Shown here one piece after another: positions 1-9,284 of a DNA stretch of 64,000 nucleotides. The notes beneath the pieces are model-generated. The model made no database searches. It saw only the letters and a list, made by a program, of their open reading frames with translations, and was not told the DNA's origin. A program made the translations under genes and the position numbers. Origin of the DNA: Hydrogenophaga sp. (GTDB lineage Bacteria > Pseudomonadota > Gammaproteobacteria > Burkholderiales > Burkholderiaceae_C); NCBI RefSeq assembly GCF_026125825.1, contig NZ_JAHCKK010000001.1:62001-126000 (forward strand), given 5' to 3'. The stretch's first letter is position 1, and each line of letters begins with the position of its first letter.

Positions 1-2
1 GC

Positions 3-533
3 AGTCGGGCTGGTGATCTGCAGCTTGATGCTGTCGTGCTGGGCCCGGACGCATTGCTGGGCATGGAAGGCGAAAGCCTGGGACTGCTCGAGCACCTGGT
101 TGATCTTGGCATTGTTGCCGCCTGTGCCGACGCCCTGGGTGCCATGGGCGCGCTGTTGAGGAAAACCGGCGAGTACGTCGGCACGCGCAAACAATTTGAC
201 GTGCCGATTGCCAGTTTCCAGGTCATCCAGCACCGGCTGGTCGACATGTTCGCCGCGGTCGAGGCCAGCCGCTCCCTGGTGTTGATGGCGGCCCTGCATG
301 CCGAGCATCCCGACGCAGTCACCCGTTCGCGCGCCGTCTCGGCCGCCAAGGCCGCCATTGGTGAGCGAGCCCGCTTCGTGGCGCAGCAAGCGGTGCAGCT
401 GCACGGCGGCGTGGGCATGACCGAGGAGCTTGACATCGGCCATTACTTTCGCCGCCTGACGCTCTTTTGCAACCTGTTGGGCAGCACCGACCACCACCTG
501 CAGCGCTTTGCGACGCTGCGTGTGGTGGCCTGA
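3..533 (+). CDS. acyl-CoA dehydrogenase, C-terminal part (cut by window edge)
   Basis: The open frame enters from the left edge, so only the last 176 residues or so are visible. They cover the helical C-terminal domain of the acyl-CoA dehydrogenase fold, with the FAD-contacting QLHGGVGMTEE segment near the end. The usual EGT-type glutamate region is absent; the protein ends in RRLTLFCNLLG and a short tail, as in the smaller partner subunits of two-gene dehydrogenases. A carboxylase beta gene starts 46 bases downstream on the same strand, consistent with one operon. The family call is firm. The substrate and the partner-subunit role are inference, because the N-terminus is not in the window. 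Confidence 0.85.
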   Translation, partial: SRAGDLQLDAVVLGPDALLGMEGESLGLLEHLVDLGIVAACADALGAMGALLRKTGEYVGTRKQFDVPIASFQVIQHRLVDMFAAVEASRSLVLMAALHAEHPDAVTRSRAVSAAKAAIGERARFVAQQAVQLHGGVGMTEELDIGHYFRRLTLFCNLLGSTDHHLQRFATLRVVA

Positions 534-579
534 TTGCCTGATGACCGACCCATACCGAGTCACTGGAAGGGCTGCCTAA

Positions 580-2187
580 ATGAGTTTGATGACATCCACC
601 GCCACGCCGAACTCGCCCGAATTTCAGCGCAACCGCGAAGCCTATGAGCTGCGCATTGACGACTTGCATGAACGCCGCGAACGTGCCCTGATCGGCGGCC
701 CCGAAAAGGCGCGCCTGCTGCACAAGAAGCGCAAGCAGTTGCTGCCGCGCGAGCGCCTGGCTGCCGTGCTCGACCCCGGATCGCCCTTCCTCGAGTTCGG
801 GCAGCTTGCCGGCGACGGCCTGTACGAGGGCGTGCCGCCGGGCGGCAGCATCATCACCGGGGTGGGGCTGGTGTGCGGGCGCGCATGCATGCTGATGATC
901 CACGATGCCACGGTCAAGGGCGGCACCTACTACGGCATCACCGCAAAAAAACATGTGCGGGCCCAGATGTTCGCCTGGCAGCACCGGCTGCCGTGCATCA
1001 CCATGGTCCAGTCGGGCGGCGCCAACCTGCCGGAGCAGGCGCATATTTTCCCCGACGACGGCCAGTTCGGCTCCATTTTTTACAACCAGATCCGCATGTC
1101 GGCCGAGGGCATCACCCAGATCGCGACCGTGCATGGGCCCTCAACCGCTGGCGGCGCCTATCTCCCGGCGCTGTGCGACGAGGCGGTGATCGTGCGCAAC
1201 CAGGGTGCGATGTTCCTCGCCGGGCCCGAACTGGTGTATGCCGCCACCAAGGAAGAGGTTGACATTGAAACCCTGGGCGGCGGCGAGATGCACAGCCGCA
1301 TCAGCGGCGTCACTGACCATCTGGCCGAGAACGATGGCCATGCCATCTCCATCGTGCGCGGCATCGTGGCCAACCTAGGTACCGTGGCCAAGCAACGCTG
1401 GGACGTGGTTCCGCCGCTGCCGCCCCGCCATGACCCGCGCGAGATTTACGGCATCGTCAGCGCCGACAACCGGCATCCGACCGACAACCGCGAAGTGCTG
1501 CTGCGGCTGATCGACGACAGCGAACTACAGGAGTTCAAACCCCTGTACGGCGACACCATGATCTGCGGCTTCGCCCGCATCAAGGGTTTCCAGATCGGCA
1601 TTCTGGCCAACAACGGCGTGATCTTCTCCGAGAGCGCGCTCAAGGGCGCGCACTTCATCGAGTTGTGCTGCCAACGCGACATTCCGCTGCTGTTCATGGC
1701 CGATGTGTCGGGCTTCATGGTCGGCAAAGCGGTGGAGCAGCAGGGCATTGCCAAGCACGGCGCCAAGTTCATGACGGCCATGGCCTCGGCCAACGTGCCG
1801 CGCTACACGCTGATCACCGGAGGCTCGTACGCAGCGGCCTACCTGGCGATGTGCGGGCGCCCGTTCAAGCCCAACGTGATGATGATGTGGCCTACCGGCC
1901 GCGCCGCGCTGATGGGCCCCGAGCAGGCCGCCACCACGCTGGGCCTGGTGCGCGAGAACATCCACCGGCGCGAGGGCACAAGCTGGAGCGACGAAGAACG
2001 CGAGCAATTCAAGCAACCGATACGCGAGCAGTTCGAGAGCTTTTCCAGTCCCTACAACTACGCCTCCAATCTGTGGTGCGACATGGTGATTGACCCGCTG
2101 GAAACGCGCGACACCATGGCTTTGCTGCTGGAGCTGGCGGGCCGTGTGCCGGCGCGCGACACGCACTTCGGCGTGTTCCGCATGTGA
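580..2187 (+). CDS. acyl-CoA carboxylase, carboxyltransferase (beta) subunit 1
   Basis: 535 residues, the usual length of methylcrotonyl-/geranyl-CoA carboxylase beta subunits. It transfers the carboxyl group from carboxybiotin to an enoyl-CoA. The N-terminal crotonase-like half carries SGGAN and STAGGAY oxyanion-hole segments; the C-terminal half carries GFMVGK and the GGSYAAAY glycine-rich turn; the chain ends FGVFRM as in methylcrotonyl-CoA carboxylases. The matching biotin-carboxylase/BCCP subunit lies at 5396-7399 with a CoA-transferase, a dehydrogenase and a hydratase between. That content fits a Liu/Atu-like pathway. Leucine and isoprenoid substrates cannot be separated by eye; propionyl- or acetyl-CoA remain less likely alternatives. 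Confidence 0.9.
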   Translation: MSLMTSTATPNSPEFQRNREAYELRIDDLHERRERALIGGPEKARLLHKKRKQLLPRERLAAVLDPGSPFLEFGQLAGDGLYEGVPPGGSIITGVGLVCGRACMLMIHDATVKGGTYYGITAKKHVRAQMFAWQHRLPCITMVQSGGANLPEQAHIFPDDGQFGSIFYNQIRMSAEGITQIATVHGPSTAGGAYLPALCDEAVIVRNQGAMFLAGPELVYAATKEEVDIETLGGGEMHSRISGVTDHLAENDGHAISIVRGIVANLGTVAKQRWDVVPPLPPRHDPREIYGIVSADNRHPTDNREVLLRLIDDSELQEFKPLYGDTMICGFARIKGFQIGILANNGVIFSESALKGAHFIELCCQRDIPLLFMADVSGFMVGKAVEQQGIAKHGAKFMTAMASANVPRYTLITGGSYAAAYLAMCGRPFKPNVMMMWPTGRAALMGPEQAATTLGLVRENIHRREGTSWSDEEREQFKQPIREQFESFSSPYNYASNLWCDMVIDPLETRDTMALLLELAGRVPARDTHFGVFRM

Positions 2188-2210
2188 TCTTTTAGTCCAC
2201 AGTATTGAAC

Positions 2211-3404
2211 ATGCTCGAAGCCATTCTCTCCGGCTGCCGCGTGCTCGGCCTGACGCAGAACGTGGCCGGCCCGTTCTGCACCCATATCCTCGGCGACCTC
2301 GGCGCCGAGGTCATCAAGATCGAACGCCCGGGCAGCGGCGACGATGCGCGCCAGTGGAAGCCGCCCGAAGTGGCCGGCGTCTCGACCGGCTTCGCGGCGC
2401 TGAACCGCAGCAAGAAGAGCGTCTGCATTGACCTCGACAGCGCGATTGGTCAGCAGCTGGTCGCGCGCCTGGCGGCCGGTGCCGACGTGCTGGTGCATTC
2501 GCTCAAACCCGGCAGCGCCGAAGCGCGCGGCCTCGGCGACGGACACCTGCTGCCGACCAATCCGCGCCTCGTGTATTGCGCGATCAGCGCCTTCGGCGAG
2601 GTCGGCCCGATGCGCGCGCTGCCCGGCTACGACCCGCTGATGCAGGCCTTCGCCGGCATCATGAGCGTCAGCGGCCACGAAGGTGACGAGCCGGCGCGCG
2701 TCGGCGTGTCGCTGATCGACATGGGCACCGGCATGTGGGCCACGATGGCGATCCTGGCCGCGCTGCTGCGCCGCGCCACCACGGGCGAAGGCATGCGCGT
2801 GCACGCCAGCCTGCTCGAGACCGGGCTGTCGTGGATGATGGTGCCAGTCGCGAACTATCTGGCCACCCAGCGCCTACCGCGCAAGATGGGTTCGGCGATG
2901 GCGATGATGGCGCCCTACGAGCTCTTCGAAAGCGCCGACGGCAAGGTCTTCATCGCTGCGGCCAACGACCGGCTGTTTGGCCGCATCTGCAGCGCGCTGG
3001 CTTGTCCAGAGCTGGCGCAGGATCCGCGCTTCATCGACATGTCGGCGCGCATCGGCCACCGCAAGGCGCTGCACGCCGAGCTCGAGGCGCGCACCCGGCA
3101 GCGCAGCACCGCAGACTGCGCGGCGGCGCTGCGAGCGGCCGGTGCGCCCTGCAGCGAGATGCACGACGTGGCCCAGATGCTGGCGCACGAACAGGTGCAA
3201 GCGGTCGGCATGCTGGGCGCGCTGCCGCTGCCGGGCGCACCGCAACACCAGACGATGGGCCTGCCCATCAGTTCGCAGGGCCGTCGCGGGCGCAGCGGCC
3301 CGCCGCCGCCAGTGCTGGGCGGGAACACCGACGAGGTGTTGACGGCGCTGGGCCTGCATGCCGATGAACTGGCGGCGCTGCGACAGCAACGCGTCGTCGA
3401 TTGA
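2211..3404 (+). CDS. class III (CaiB/BaiF) CoA-transferase
   Basis: 397 residues from the ATG at 2211; a TTG two codons upstream is a less likely start. CaiB/BaiF enzymes move CoA between acids through an aspartyl-CoA intermediate. Visible signatures are the N-terminal NVAGPFCTHILGDLGAEVIK block, the NRSKKS segment and the catalytic aspartate in LIDMGTG around residue 170. It starts 23 bases after the carboxylase beta stop and is followed 22 bases later by an acyl-CoA dehydrogenase. It probably activates the carboxylic acid entering this module. Donor and acceptor are unknown. Confidence 0.9.
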   Translation: MLEAILSGCRVLGLTQNVAGPFCTHILGDLGAEVIKIERPGSGDDARQWKPPEVAGVSTGFAALNRSKKSVCIDLDSAIGQQLVARLAAGADVLVHSLKPGSAEARGLGDGHLLPTNPRLVYCAISAFGEVGPMRALPGYDPLMQAFAGIMSVSGHEGDEPARVGVSLIDMGTGMWATMAILAALLRRATTGEGMRVHASLLETGLSWMMVPVANYLATQRLPRKMGSAMAMMAPYELFESADGKVFIAAANDRLFGRICSALACPELAQDPRFIDMSARIGHRKALHAELEARTRQRSTADCAAALRAAGAPCSEMHDVAQMLAHEQVQAVGMLGALPLPGAPQHQTMGLPISSQGRRGRSGPPPPVLGGNTDEVLTALGLHADELAALRQQRVVD

Positions 3405-3426
3405 CAGAGACAAGGCCGAGATCCCC

Positions 3427-4587
3427 ATGAACTTCGACTACACCGAGACCCAGGGTCAGATCCGCGCCGCCGTCAAGGAGCTGTGCAAGGGCTTCGGCCC
3501 CGAGTACTGGCGCCAGTGCGCCCAGGACGGCGCCTATCCGGAAGCCTTCGTCGACGCGATGGCCAAGGCCGGCTGGCTGGCCGCGCTGATTCCGGAGGAA
3601 TACGGCGGCGCCGGGCTGCCCCTGCTCGACGCCTGCCTGATCCTGCAGGAGATCAACCAGAACGGCGGTAGCGCGGTGCACTGCCATGCGCAGATGTACA
3701 CGATGGCGTCGATCCTGCGCCATGGCAGCGAAGCGCAGAAGCGCGCGACGCTCCCGCGCATCGCCGACGGTAGCCTGCGGCTGCAGGCCTTCGGCGTGAC
3801 CGAGCCCGACGCGGGCTCCAACACGCTGGCGATCAAGACATTCGCGCGCAAGGTGCCAAGTGGCTACGTCGTCAACGGCCAGAAGATCTGGACTTCGCGC
3901 TACAGCCACTCGCACATGTACCTTTTGATCGCGCGCACCACGCCGACCGACGCGGTGAAGAAGAAGACCGATGGCCTTAGCCTGTTCCTGATCGACATAG
4001 CGAAGGCCGGCGCGTCGCTGAAGGCCACGCCGATTCGCACGATGATCAATCACCACACCTTCCAGGTCTTCATCGACAACCTGGAGCTCACCGACGACGA
4101 CCGCATCGGCGAGGAAGGCAAGGGCTTCCACTACCTGCTGGATTCGCTGCATTCCGAGCGTCTGCTGGTGGCCAGCGAGGCCATCGGCGACGGCCACTGG
4201 TTCGTCGGCAAGGCCGCGCGCTACGGCAGCGAGCGTGTCGTCTTCGACCGCCCGATCGGCGCCAACCAGGGCGTGCAGTTCCCGATCGCGCGCGCCCACA
4301 TGAACATCGAGGCTGCCGAACTGATGCGCAACAAGGCAGCGACGCTGTTCGACGCCAGCCTGCCCTGCGGGCGCGAGGCGACGATGGTCAAGTACCTGGC
4401 CAGCGAGGCTGCTTGGGAAGCCGCCGAGGCGGCCATGACCACCTTCGGCGGCTACGGCGTGGCCTGCGAATACGACATCGAGCGCAAATGGAAGGAGAGC
4501 CGGCTGTTCCGCACCGCGCCGATCTCCAACAACCTGGTGCTGGCGCAGGTGGCCGAGCACCTGCTGGGCATGCCCCGCTCTTACTGA
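3427..4587 (+). CDS. acyl-CoA dehydrogenase (APIS-tail subgroup)
   Basis: 386 residues from the ATG at 3427, which fits the start of the family better than upstream in-frame codons. It has the complete ACAD architecture: N-terminal helices (IPEEYGGAGLPL), a beta-domain FAD/substrate segment (GVTEPDAGSNT) and a C-terminal helical domain (TFGGYGVACEYDIERKWKE). The tail reads APISNNLVLAQVAEHLLGMPRSY-like, with no EGT glutamate at the usual position. The same tail type occurs in the dehydrogenases at 27906 and 55417, so this is one subgroup used three times here. It probably introduces the alpha-beta double bond before carboxylation. Substrate unknown. Confidence 0.9.
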   Translation: MNFDYTETQGQIRAAVKELCKGFGPEYWRQCAQDGAYPEAFVDAMAKAGWLAALIPEEYGGAGLPLLDACLILQEINQNGGSAVHCHAQMYTMASILRHGSEAQKRATLPRIADGSLRLQAFGVTEPDAGSNTLAIKTFARKVPSGYVVNGQKIWTSRYSHSHMYLLIARTTPTDAVKKKTDGLSLFLIDIAKAGASLKATPIRTMINHHTFQVFIDNLELTDDDRIGEEGKGFHYLLDSLHSERLLVASEAIGDGHWFVGKAARYGSERVVFDRPIGANQGVQFPIARAHMNIEAAELMRNKAATLFDASLPCGREATMVKYLASEAAWEAAEAAMTTFGGYGVACEYDIERKWKESRLFRTAPISNNLVLAQVAEHLLGMPRSY

Positions 4588-4593
4588 AGCACC

Positions 4594-5394
4594 ATGGACT
4601 ACACGACACTACGCGTTGAAGCCGCGCCTGGCACCGAGCTCGCTGATGGCATCCGCACCCTGGTGCTCAACCGCCCCGAGGTGATGAACGCGATGAACAC
4701 GCAGATGTTCATCGACCTGCGCAACGCCCTGCACGAACTGGCCTTCGACGACGGCCTGCGTGTGCTGATCATCACCGGCGCCGGTGAGCGTGCATTCTCG
4801 GCCGGCGGAGACCTCAAGCAGCGCGACGGTATGACCGACGGTCAATGGCGGCGCCAACACCAGCTCGCCGAAGAGGTGTTGCTGGCTGTCAAGGATTTCC
4901 CGCAACCGGTGATCGCCGCCGTCGAAGGCCACGCGCATGGCGGCGGCTGCGAACTGGCGTTGATGTGTGACTACATCGTCGCTTCGCGCGCTGCGGTATT
5001 TTCGCTGCCCGAGCTGCGGCGCGGCATCATGCCCGGCGGCGGCGGTATCCAGAACCTCGTGCGCGCCGTCGGCGCGCGGCGCGCCAAGAAGCTGCTGTTC
5101 ACCGCGCGCCGCTTCTCGGCCGAAGAAGCCACCGAATGGGGCATGGTCACAGACCTGGCCGAGCCGGGTACGGCGCTGGCCGCCGCAGTCGCCGACGCGC
5201 GCGACATCGTACTGGCCGCACCGATGGCCACCCACTACGCCAAACTCGCCGCATCGCGCGGCGGCGAGATTGACTTCCACAGCGGCTACATGCTCGACGT
5301 CGCCGCCTACAACGTGCTGGTGTCCTCGGCCGACAGGCTGGAGGGCGTGAAGGCCTTCAATGAAAAGCGCCCACCGCGCTGGAGCGGACTCTGA
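4594..5394 (+). CDS. enoyl-CoA hydratase/isomerase family protein
   Basis: 266 residues, typical crotonase-fold length. Oxyanion-hole segments are visible as AFSAGGDLKQ near residue 68 and GHAHGGGCELAL near residue 110, followed by LPELRRGIMPGGGG, which normally carries a catalytic glutamate. It begins 6 bases after the preceding dehydrogenase and stops one base before the carboxylase alpha start codon, so the gene is firmly inside the operon. By analogy with LiuC/AtuE it may hydrate the carboxylated enoyl-CoA. Isomerase activity cannot be excluded from sequence. Confidence 0.88.
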   Translation: MDYTTLRVEAAPGTELADGIRTLVLNRPEVMNAMNTQMFIDLRNALHELAFDDGLRVLIITGAGERAFSAGGDLKQRDGMTDGQWRRQHQLAEEVLLAVKDFPQPVIAAVEGHAHGGGCELALMCDYIVASRAAVFSLPELRRGIMPGGGGIQNLVRAVGARRAKKLLFTARRFSAEEATEWGMVTDLAEPGTALAAAVADARDIVLAAPMATHYAKLAASRGGEIDFHSGYMLDVAAYNVLVSSADRLEGVKAFNEKRPPRWSGL

Positions 5395-5395
5395 C

Positions 5396-7399
5396 ATGTT
5401 CAAAAAAATCCTGATCGCCAACCGCGGCGAAATCGCCTGCCGCATCGCACGCACCTGCCGGCGCCTCGGTATTGCGGTGGCCGGTGTGCATTCGAGTGCT
5501 GATCGCGATGCGCTGCACGTTGACCTGATCGGCGAGTCGATCGAAATCGGTGGGGCAGCGCCGGCCGAGAGCTACCTGCGCATCGATGCGGTCATTGATG
5601 CGGCCCGGCGGACCGGGTCGCAGGCCATTCATCCTGGTTTTGGCTTTCTGGCCGAAAACGCGGTCTTCGCGCGCGCGGTCGAGGCAGCCGGCCTCGTCTT
5701 CGTCGGCCCGACGCCCGAGGTCATTGAGCGCCTGGGCGACAAGGCGTCGGCCAAGCGCGAGGCCCGCGCCGCTGGCGTGGCCGTGCTCGGCGGCAGCGAG
5801 CTGCCGAGCCGCGATGCGGCCGAAGTGGCAGCCACCGTGCGCGGACTACCGCTACCGGTGATTCTGAAGGCGGCCGCCGGTGGCGGCGGCAAGGGCATGC
5901 GGGTGGTGCAGCAGTTGGACGGGTTGATGGAGACCATCGAGGCGGCCATGCGCGAGGCCGGGAGTTCCTTTGGCGACACTGCGTTGATCGTCGAAGCCTT
6001 TGTCGAGCGCGGGCGCCACATCGAGGTGCAGATCGTCGGCGACGGCCATGGCGAAGTGATTCACTTGTTCGAGCGCGAATGCACGCTGCAGCGGCGCCAT
6101 CAGAAAGTCATCGAAGAGGCTCCAGCGGTGAACCTCGCCCCGGCGCTGCGCGAGGCGATGCTCGGTGACGCGGTGCGCTTGGGACAGCGGCTGCGCTATC
6201 GCGGTGTCGGCACGGTGGAATTCATCGTGCAGGGCGACAATCACCACTTTCTCGAAGTCAATCCACGGCTGCAAGTCGAGCATCCGGTGACCGAGGAGGT
6301 GACCGGGCTGGATGTGGTCGAGATCATGCTGCGCATTGCCGCCGGCGAGGGCTTGCCCTTGCGCCAGAGCGAAGTGCAGGTGCGCGGCCACGCGATTGAG
6401 GCGCGGGTCTGCGCTGAAGATTCAGCACAAAATTTCCTGCCCTCCACCGGTGAACTGATCGCTGTTCGGTTCCCAACTTCTGTCGTGCGGGTTGAATCGG
6501 GTGTGCGCGCCGGCATGGCGGTCACGCCGTACTACGACTCGATGCTGGCCAAGCTGATTGCGCATGCGCCCACGCGCGAGGCGGCGCTGGACCGTCTGAG
6601 TGGGGCGCTGGGCGAAACCCAGGTGCACGGCGTCGAAACCAACTGCGCCTTTCTGCAGCGCCTGCTGGCCCTGCCCGCCACGCGCGACGCCAGCTTCCAC
6701 ACCCGTCTGATTGACGAGGTGCTGGCCGAGGGGAGTCAGGGCGCGAGCAGTGCGCCGCTGGAGCGGCTGGCCGCTGCAGCGGCTTGGTGGTTGCTCGACG
6801 CGCGGTGCAACGGCAATCAATTCGGGGCCTGGTCGGCCCTGGACGTGACGGGTTGGCAGATGCACGCCGGCGACGATCGGCTCACGCCGGTTCCGGCGCT
6901 GTTGCTGCGCTCGGGCGGCACAACGCACGAGGCCCGGTTCGGCGCCGTCTCGCCCGAGTCCGAGGTGACGGTGCAAATCGGCACAGAACGAGTCCGCTTG
7001 GCACTGACCGCCATCGCCGGGGGCAATTGGCGTTTGCGCATGGGGGATCGACATGAGGTGCTGACCATCGTGCGCAGCGTCGATACCGTGTTTGTGCAGA
7101 GCAGCGGCACTGCCCACGCCATCGGCGTGACCCCTTACCTCAACCAGGCCATCACCGGACGCCAGACCAGTGGCCAGTTGCGCACGCCGATGATGGGGAT
7201 GATCCTGAAGATCCATGTGGCGGTTGGCGAGCGCGTACGTTCCGGCGACGTGGTGGCAACGATGGAGTCGATGAAGATGGAGCTGCGCATCAATGCCGAC
7301 CACGATGGGGTGGTGCGCTCGCTGTCGGTGCAGAACGGACAAATGGTCGAGCGCGGCCTGGTGGTGGCCGTGGTTGAGTCCGAGGGCACTGCGGAATAA
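5396..7399 (+). CDS. acyl-CoA carboxylase, biotin carboxylase/BCCP (alpha) subunit 1
   Basis: 667 residues from the ATG at 5396. It has a biotin-carboxylase N-terminal domain (KILIANRGEIACRI), an ATP-grasp loop (KAAAGGGGKGMRVV), the EVNPRLQVEHPVTE active-site segment near residue 285, a central BT-type linker region, and a C-terminal biotinyl domain whose ESMKME motif carries the lysine that is biotinylated. It carboxylates biotin with ATP and bicarbonate and pairs with the beta subunit at 580-2187. The length suits methylcrotonyl-, geranyl- or propionyl-type enzymes. A carbonic anhydrase gene about 1.9 kb downstream could feed it bicarbonate. Confidence 0.92.
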   Translation: MFKKILIANRGEIACRIARTCRRLGIAVAGVHSSADRDALHVDLIGESIEIGGAAPAESYLRIDAVIDAARRTGSQAIHPGFGFLAENAVFARAVEAAGLVFVGPTPEVIERLGDKASAKREARAAGVAVLGGSELPSRDAAEVAATVRGLPLPVILKAAAGGGGKGMRVVQQLDGLMETIEAAMREAGSSFGDTALIVEAFVERGRHIEVQIVGDGHGEVIHLFERECTLQRRHQKVIEEAPAVNLAPALREAMLGDAVRLGQRLRYRGVGTVEFIVQGDNHHFLEVNPRLQVEHPVTEEVTGLDVVEIMLRIAAGEGLPLRQSEVQVRGHAIEARVCAEDSAQNFLPSTGELIAVRFPTSVVRVESGVRAGMAVTPYYDSMLAKLIAHAPTREAALDRLSGALGETQVHGVETNCAFLQRLLALPATRDASFHTRLIDEVLAEGSQGASSAPLERLAAAAAWWLLDARCNGNQFGAWSALDVTGWQMHAGDDRLTPVPALLLRSGGTTHEARFGAVSPESEVTVQIGTERVRLALTAIAGGNWRLRMGDRHEVLTIVRSVDTVFVQSSGTAHAIGVTPYLNQAITGRQTSGQLRTPMMGMILKIHVAVGERVRSGDVVATMESMKMELRINADHDGVVRSLSVQNGQMVERGLVVAVVESEGTAE

Positions 7400-7481
7400 G
7401 CGGCGGCAAACCCCGCATGCGCGCCCATCTTTACAAACCTGGTGTTATCCACGGTTAAAAATGACGTGTCCGAGACGGCCC

Positions 7482-8402
7482 ATGACCAGCATCCAACTTC
7501 CGAACGGTATTCAGGTTTTTGAGCGCGGTTGGCTGTCCTCCAACAACATTCTGTTCCTTGGATCGGCATCCAGCGCACTCGTTGACAGTGGCTACAGCAC
7601 ACACGCGGAACTAACGGCCGGGCTGGTCAGCGCCGCTTTGCAGCAGCGGCCGCTGGACTTGCTGCTCAATACCCATCTGCACAGCGACCACTGCGGCGGC
7701 AATGCCGCCCTCCAGGGCAATTACCCAGAACTTCAAACCCTCATTCCGCCAGGCCATGCATCACTTGTCTCGCCGTGGGACCCCGTCGCCCTGAACTATG
7801 TGCCATCCGGGCAACACTGCCCCCGGTTCAAGTTCGATGGCCTTCTGTCGCCGGGCACGGACATCCAGCTGGCCGATACCGCGTGGCAAATCCATGCGGC
7901 ACCGGGCCATGATCCCCATTCAGTCATTCTGTTTGAGCCGCAGTCCCGAACCCTGATTTCGGCCGATGCCTTGTGGGAAAAAGGCTTCGGCGTGGTGTTT
8001 CCGGAACTCGATGGTGAAACCGCGTTCGATGAAGTGGCCGCCACATTCGACCTGATCGAGCGGCTTGACCCGCGCTGGGTCATTCCCGGCCACGGCCCGG
8101 TATTCCGCTACCGTGCCGAGGTGCTGGCCTACGCGCGCGAGCGCCTCAACGCCTTTGTCAAGAACCCTGAGCGGCATGCGCATCACGCGGTCAAGGTGTT
8201 GCTGAAGTTCAGACTGCTGGAGCAGCAGCAACTGCCTTTTGCTGATTTTGTCGAGTGGGCCGCCAACACACGCTACTTGCGGCTCATTCACCAGAGGTTT
8301 GTTCCTTCGGTTCCCATCGACCAGTGGATGGAGCAGTTGACTCAGGAGCTGGTGCGTTCCACCGCTGCGCGCAGAGACGGCAACAGGGTCTACAACGCGT
8401 GA
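7482..8402 (+). CDS. MBL-fold metallo-hydrolase
   Basis: 306 residues from the ATG at 7482; an in-frame ATG at 7461 would add seven residues and cannot be excluded, since neither has a strong ribosome-binding site. The metallo-beta-lactamase metal motif is visible as THLHSDHCGG near residue 60, with downstream histidine/aspartate elements AAPGHDPHS and IPGHGPVF. Such enzymes hydrolyse thioesters, lactones and many other bonds using one or two metal ions. Placement between a carboxylase subunit and an enoyl-CoA hydratase suggests a thioesterase or lactonase role, which is inference only. Confidence 0.82.
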   Translation: MTSIQLPNGIQVFERGWLSSNNILFLGSASSALVDSGYSTHAELTAGLVSAALQQRPLDLLLNTHLHSDHCGGNAALQGNYPELQTLIPPGHASLVSPWDPVALNYVPSGQHCPRFKFDGLLSPGTDIQLADTAWQIHAAPGHDPHSVILFEPQSRTLISADALWEKGFGVVFPELDGETAFDEVAATFDLIERLDPRWVIPGHGPVFRYRAEVLAYARERLNAFVKNPERHAHHAVKVLLKFRLLEQQQLPFADFVEWAANTRYLRLIHQRFVPSVPIDQWMEQLTQELVRSTAARRDGNRVYNA

Positions 8403-8495
8403 AATGGACCCCGTCGTGAGCCACTGAACCAGGGCCCTGACAAAAACCAGCGGCCGCATGCGAAAGCCAAGCCATCTTTTAACCTGGAGATAAAC

Positions 8496-9284
8496 ATGAG
8501 TGAAGCAGAAACCGTTTTGTATCACGTGCGCGATGGTATCGCCACCGTCAAGATCAACCGCCCCGAGATGCGTAACGCGCTGTCACCGGCCGCTGCCAAT
8601 CGGCTGCACGATCTGTGGTGCGAAGTCGATGCCGATAAAAATGTGCACGTGGCCATCCTGACTTCTGCCGACTGCGGCACTTTCTGCGCCGGGCTCGACC
8701 TGCGCGAGGCTTCTCGTGTCAAGAAGGACGAGGGCGTGGACATCCTGACCAAGATGAGGGACCCGTTTCACGGTCGCCAGCGCCGTGTGGCCAAGCCCAT
8801 CATCGCGGCCATGACCGGGCACCTGATTGCCGGCGGCATGATGCTGAGCCTGAACTCGGATTTGCGCGTAGGCCTCAAGGGCACGCAGGTCGGCATCACC
8901 GAAACCCGTATCGCCGGGCGCGGCAGCCCCTGGGCCATTCCCCTCCTGTGGATGCTGCCGCAGCCGCTGCTGATGGAGATGGTGCTGACCGGCGACCTGT
9001 ATCCGATCGAAACCTTCCATGGGCTGGGATTCATCAATTACCTGGAAGACACGCCTGATGCGGTGCGCGCTCGGGCCACCGCGCTGGCCGAACGCATCCG
9101 CGACAACGCTCCGCTGTCGGTGATGGCGGGCAAGGAATCGATCATGACGGCGATGAGCGCCGGTTGTGAGGCCGGCATGGCGCTGGCGCACAACATTTAT
9201 CGCACCGCCTACGCCAGCGAGGACGCGCAGGAGGGTCCGCGTGCCTTCGCCGAGAAGCGCAAGCCGGTTTGGAAGGGGTGCTGA
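8496..9284 (+). CDS. enoyl-CoA hydratase/isomerase family protein
   Basis: 262 residues, preceded by a good ribosome-binding site (CTGGAGATAAAC before the ATG). Crotonase features are the N-terminal IKINRPEMRNAL block, the FCAGLDLREAS oxyanion-hole segment and GHLIAGGMMLSL. The region that usually carries catalytic glutamates reads ETRIAGRGSPWAIP, which differs from standard hydratases and from the paralogue at 4594, so the reaction may be something other than hydration. The stop codon overlaps the start of the carbonic anhydrase gene (TGATG), indicating translational coupling. Confidence 0.87.
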   Translation: MSEAETVLYHVRDGIATVKINRPEMRNALSPAAANRLHDLWCEVDADKNVHVAILTSADCGTFCAGLDLREASRVKKDEGVDILTKMRDPFHGRQRRVAKPIIAAMTGHLIAGGMMLSLNSDLRVGLKGTQVGITETRIAGRGSPWAIPLLWMLPQPLLMEMVLTGDLYPIETFHGLGFINYLEDTPDAVRARATALAERIRDNAPLSVMAGKESIMTAMSAGCEAGMALAHNIYRTAYASEDAQEGPRAFAEKRKPVWKGC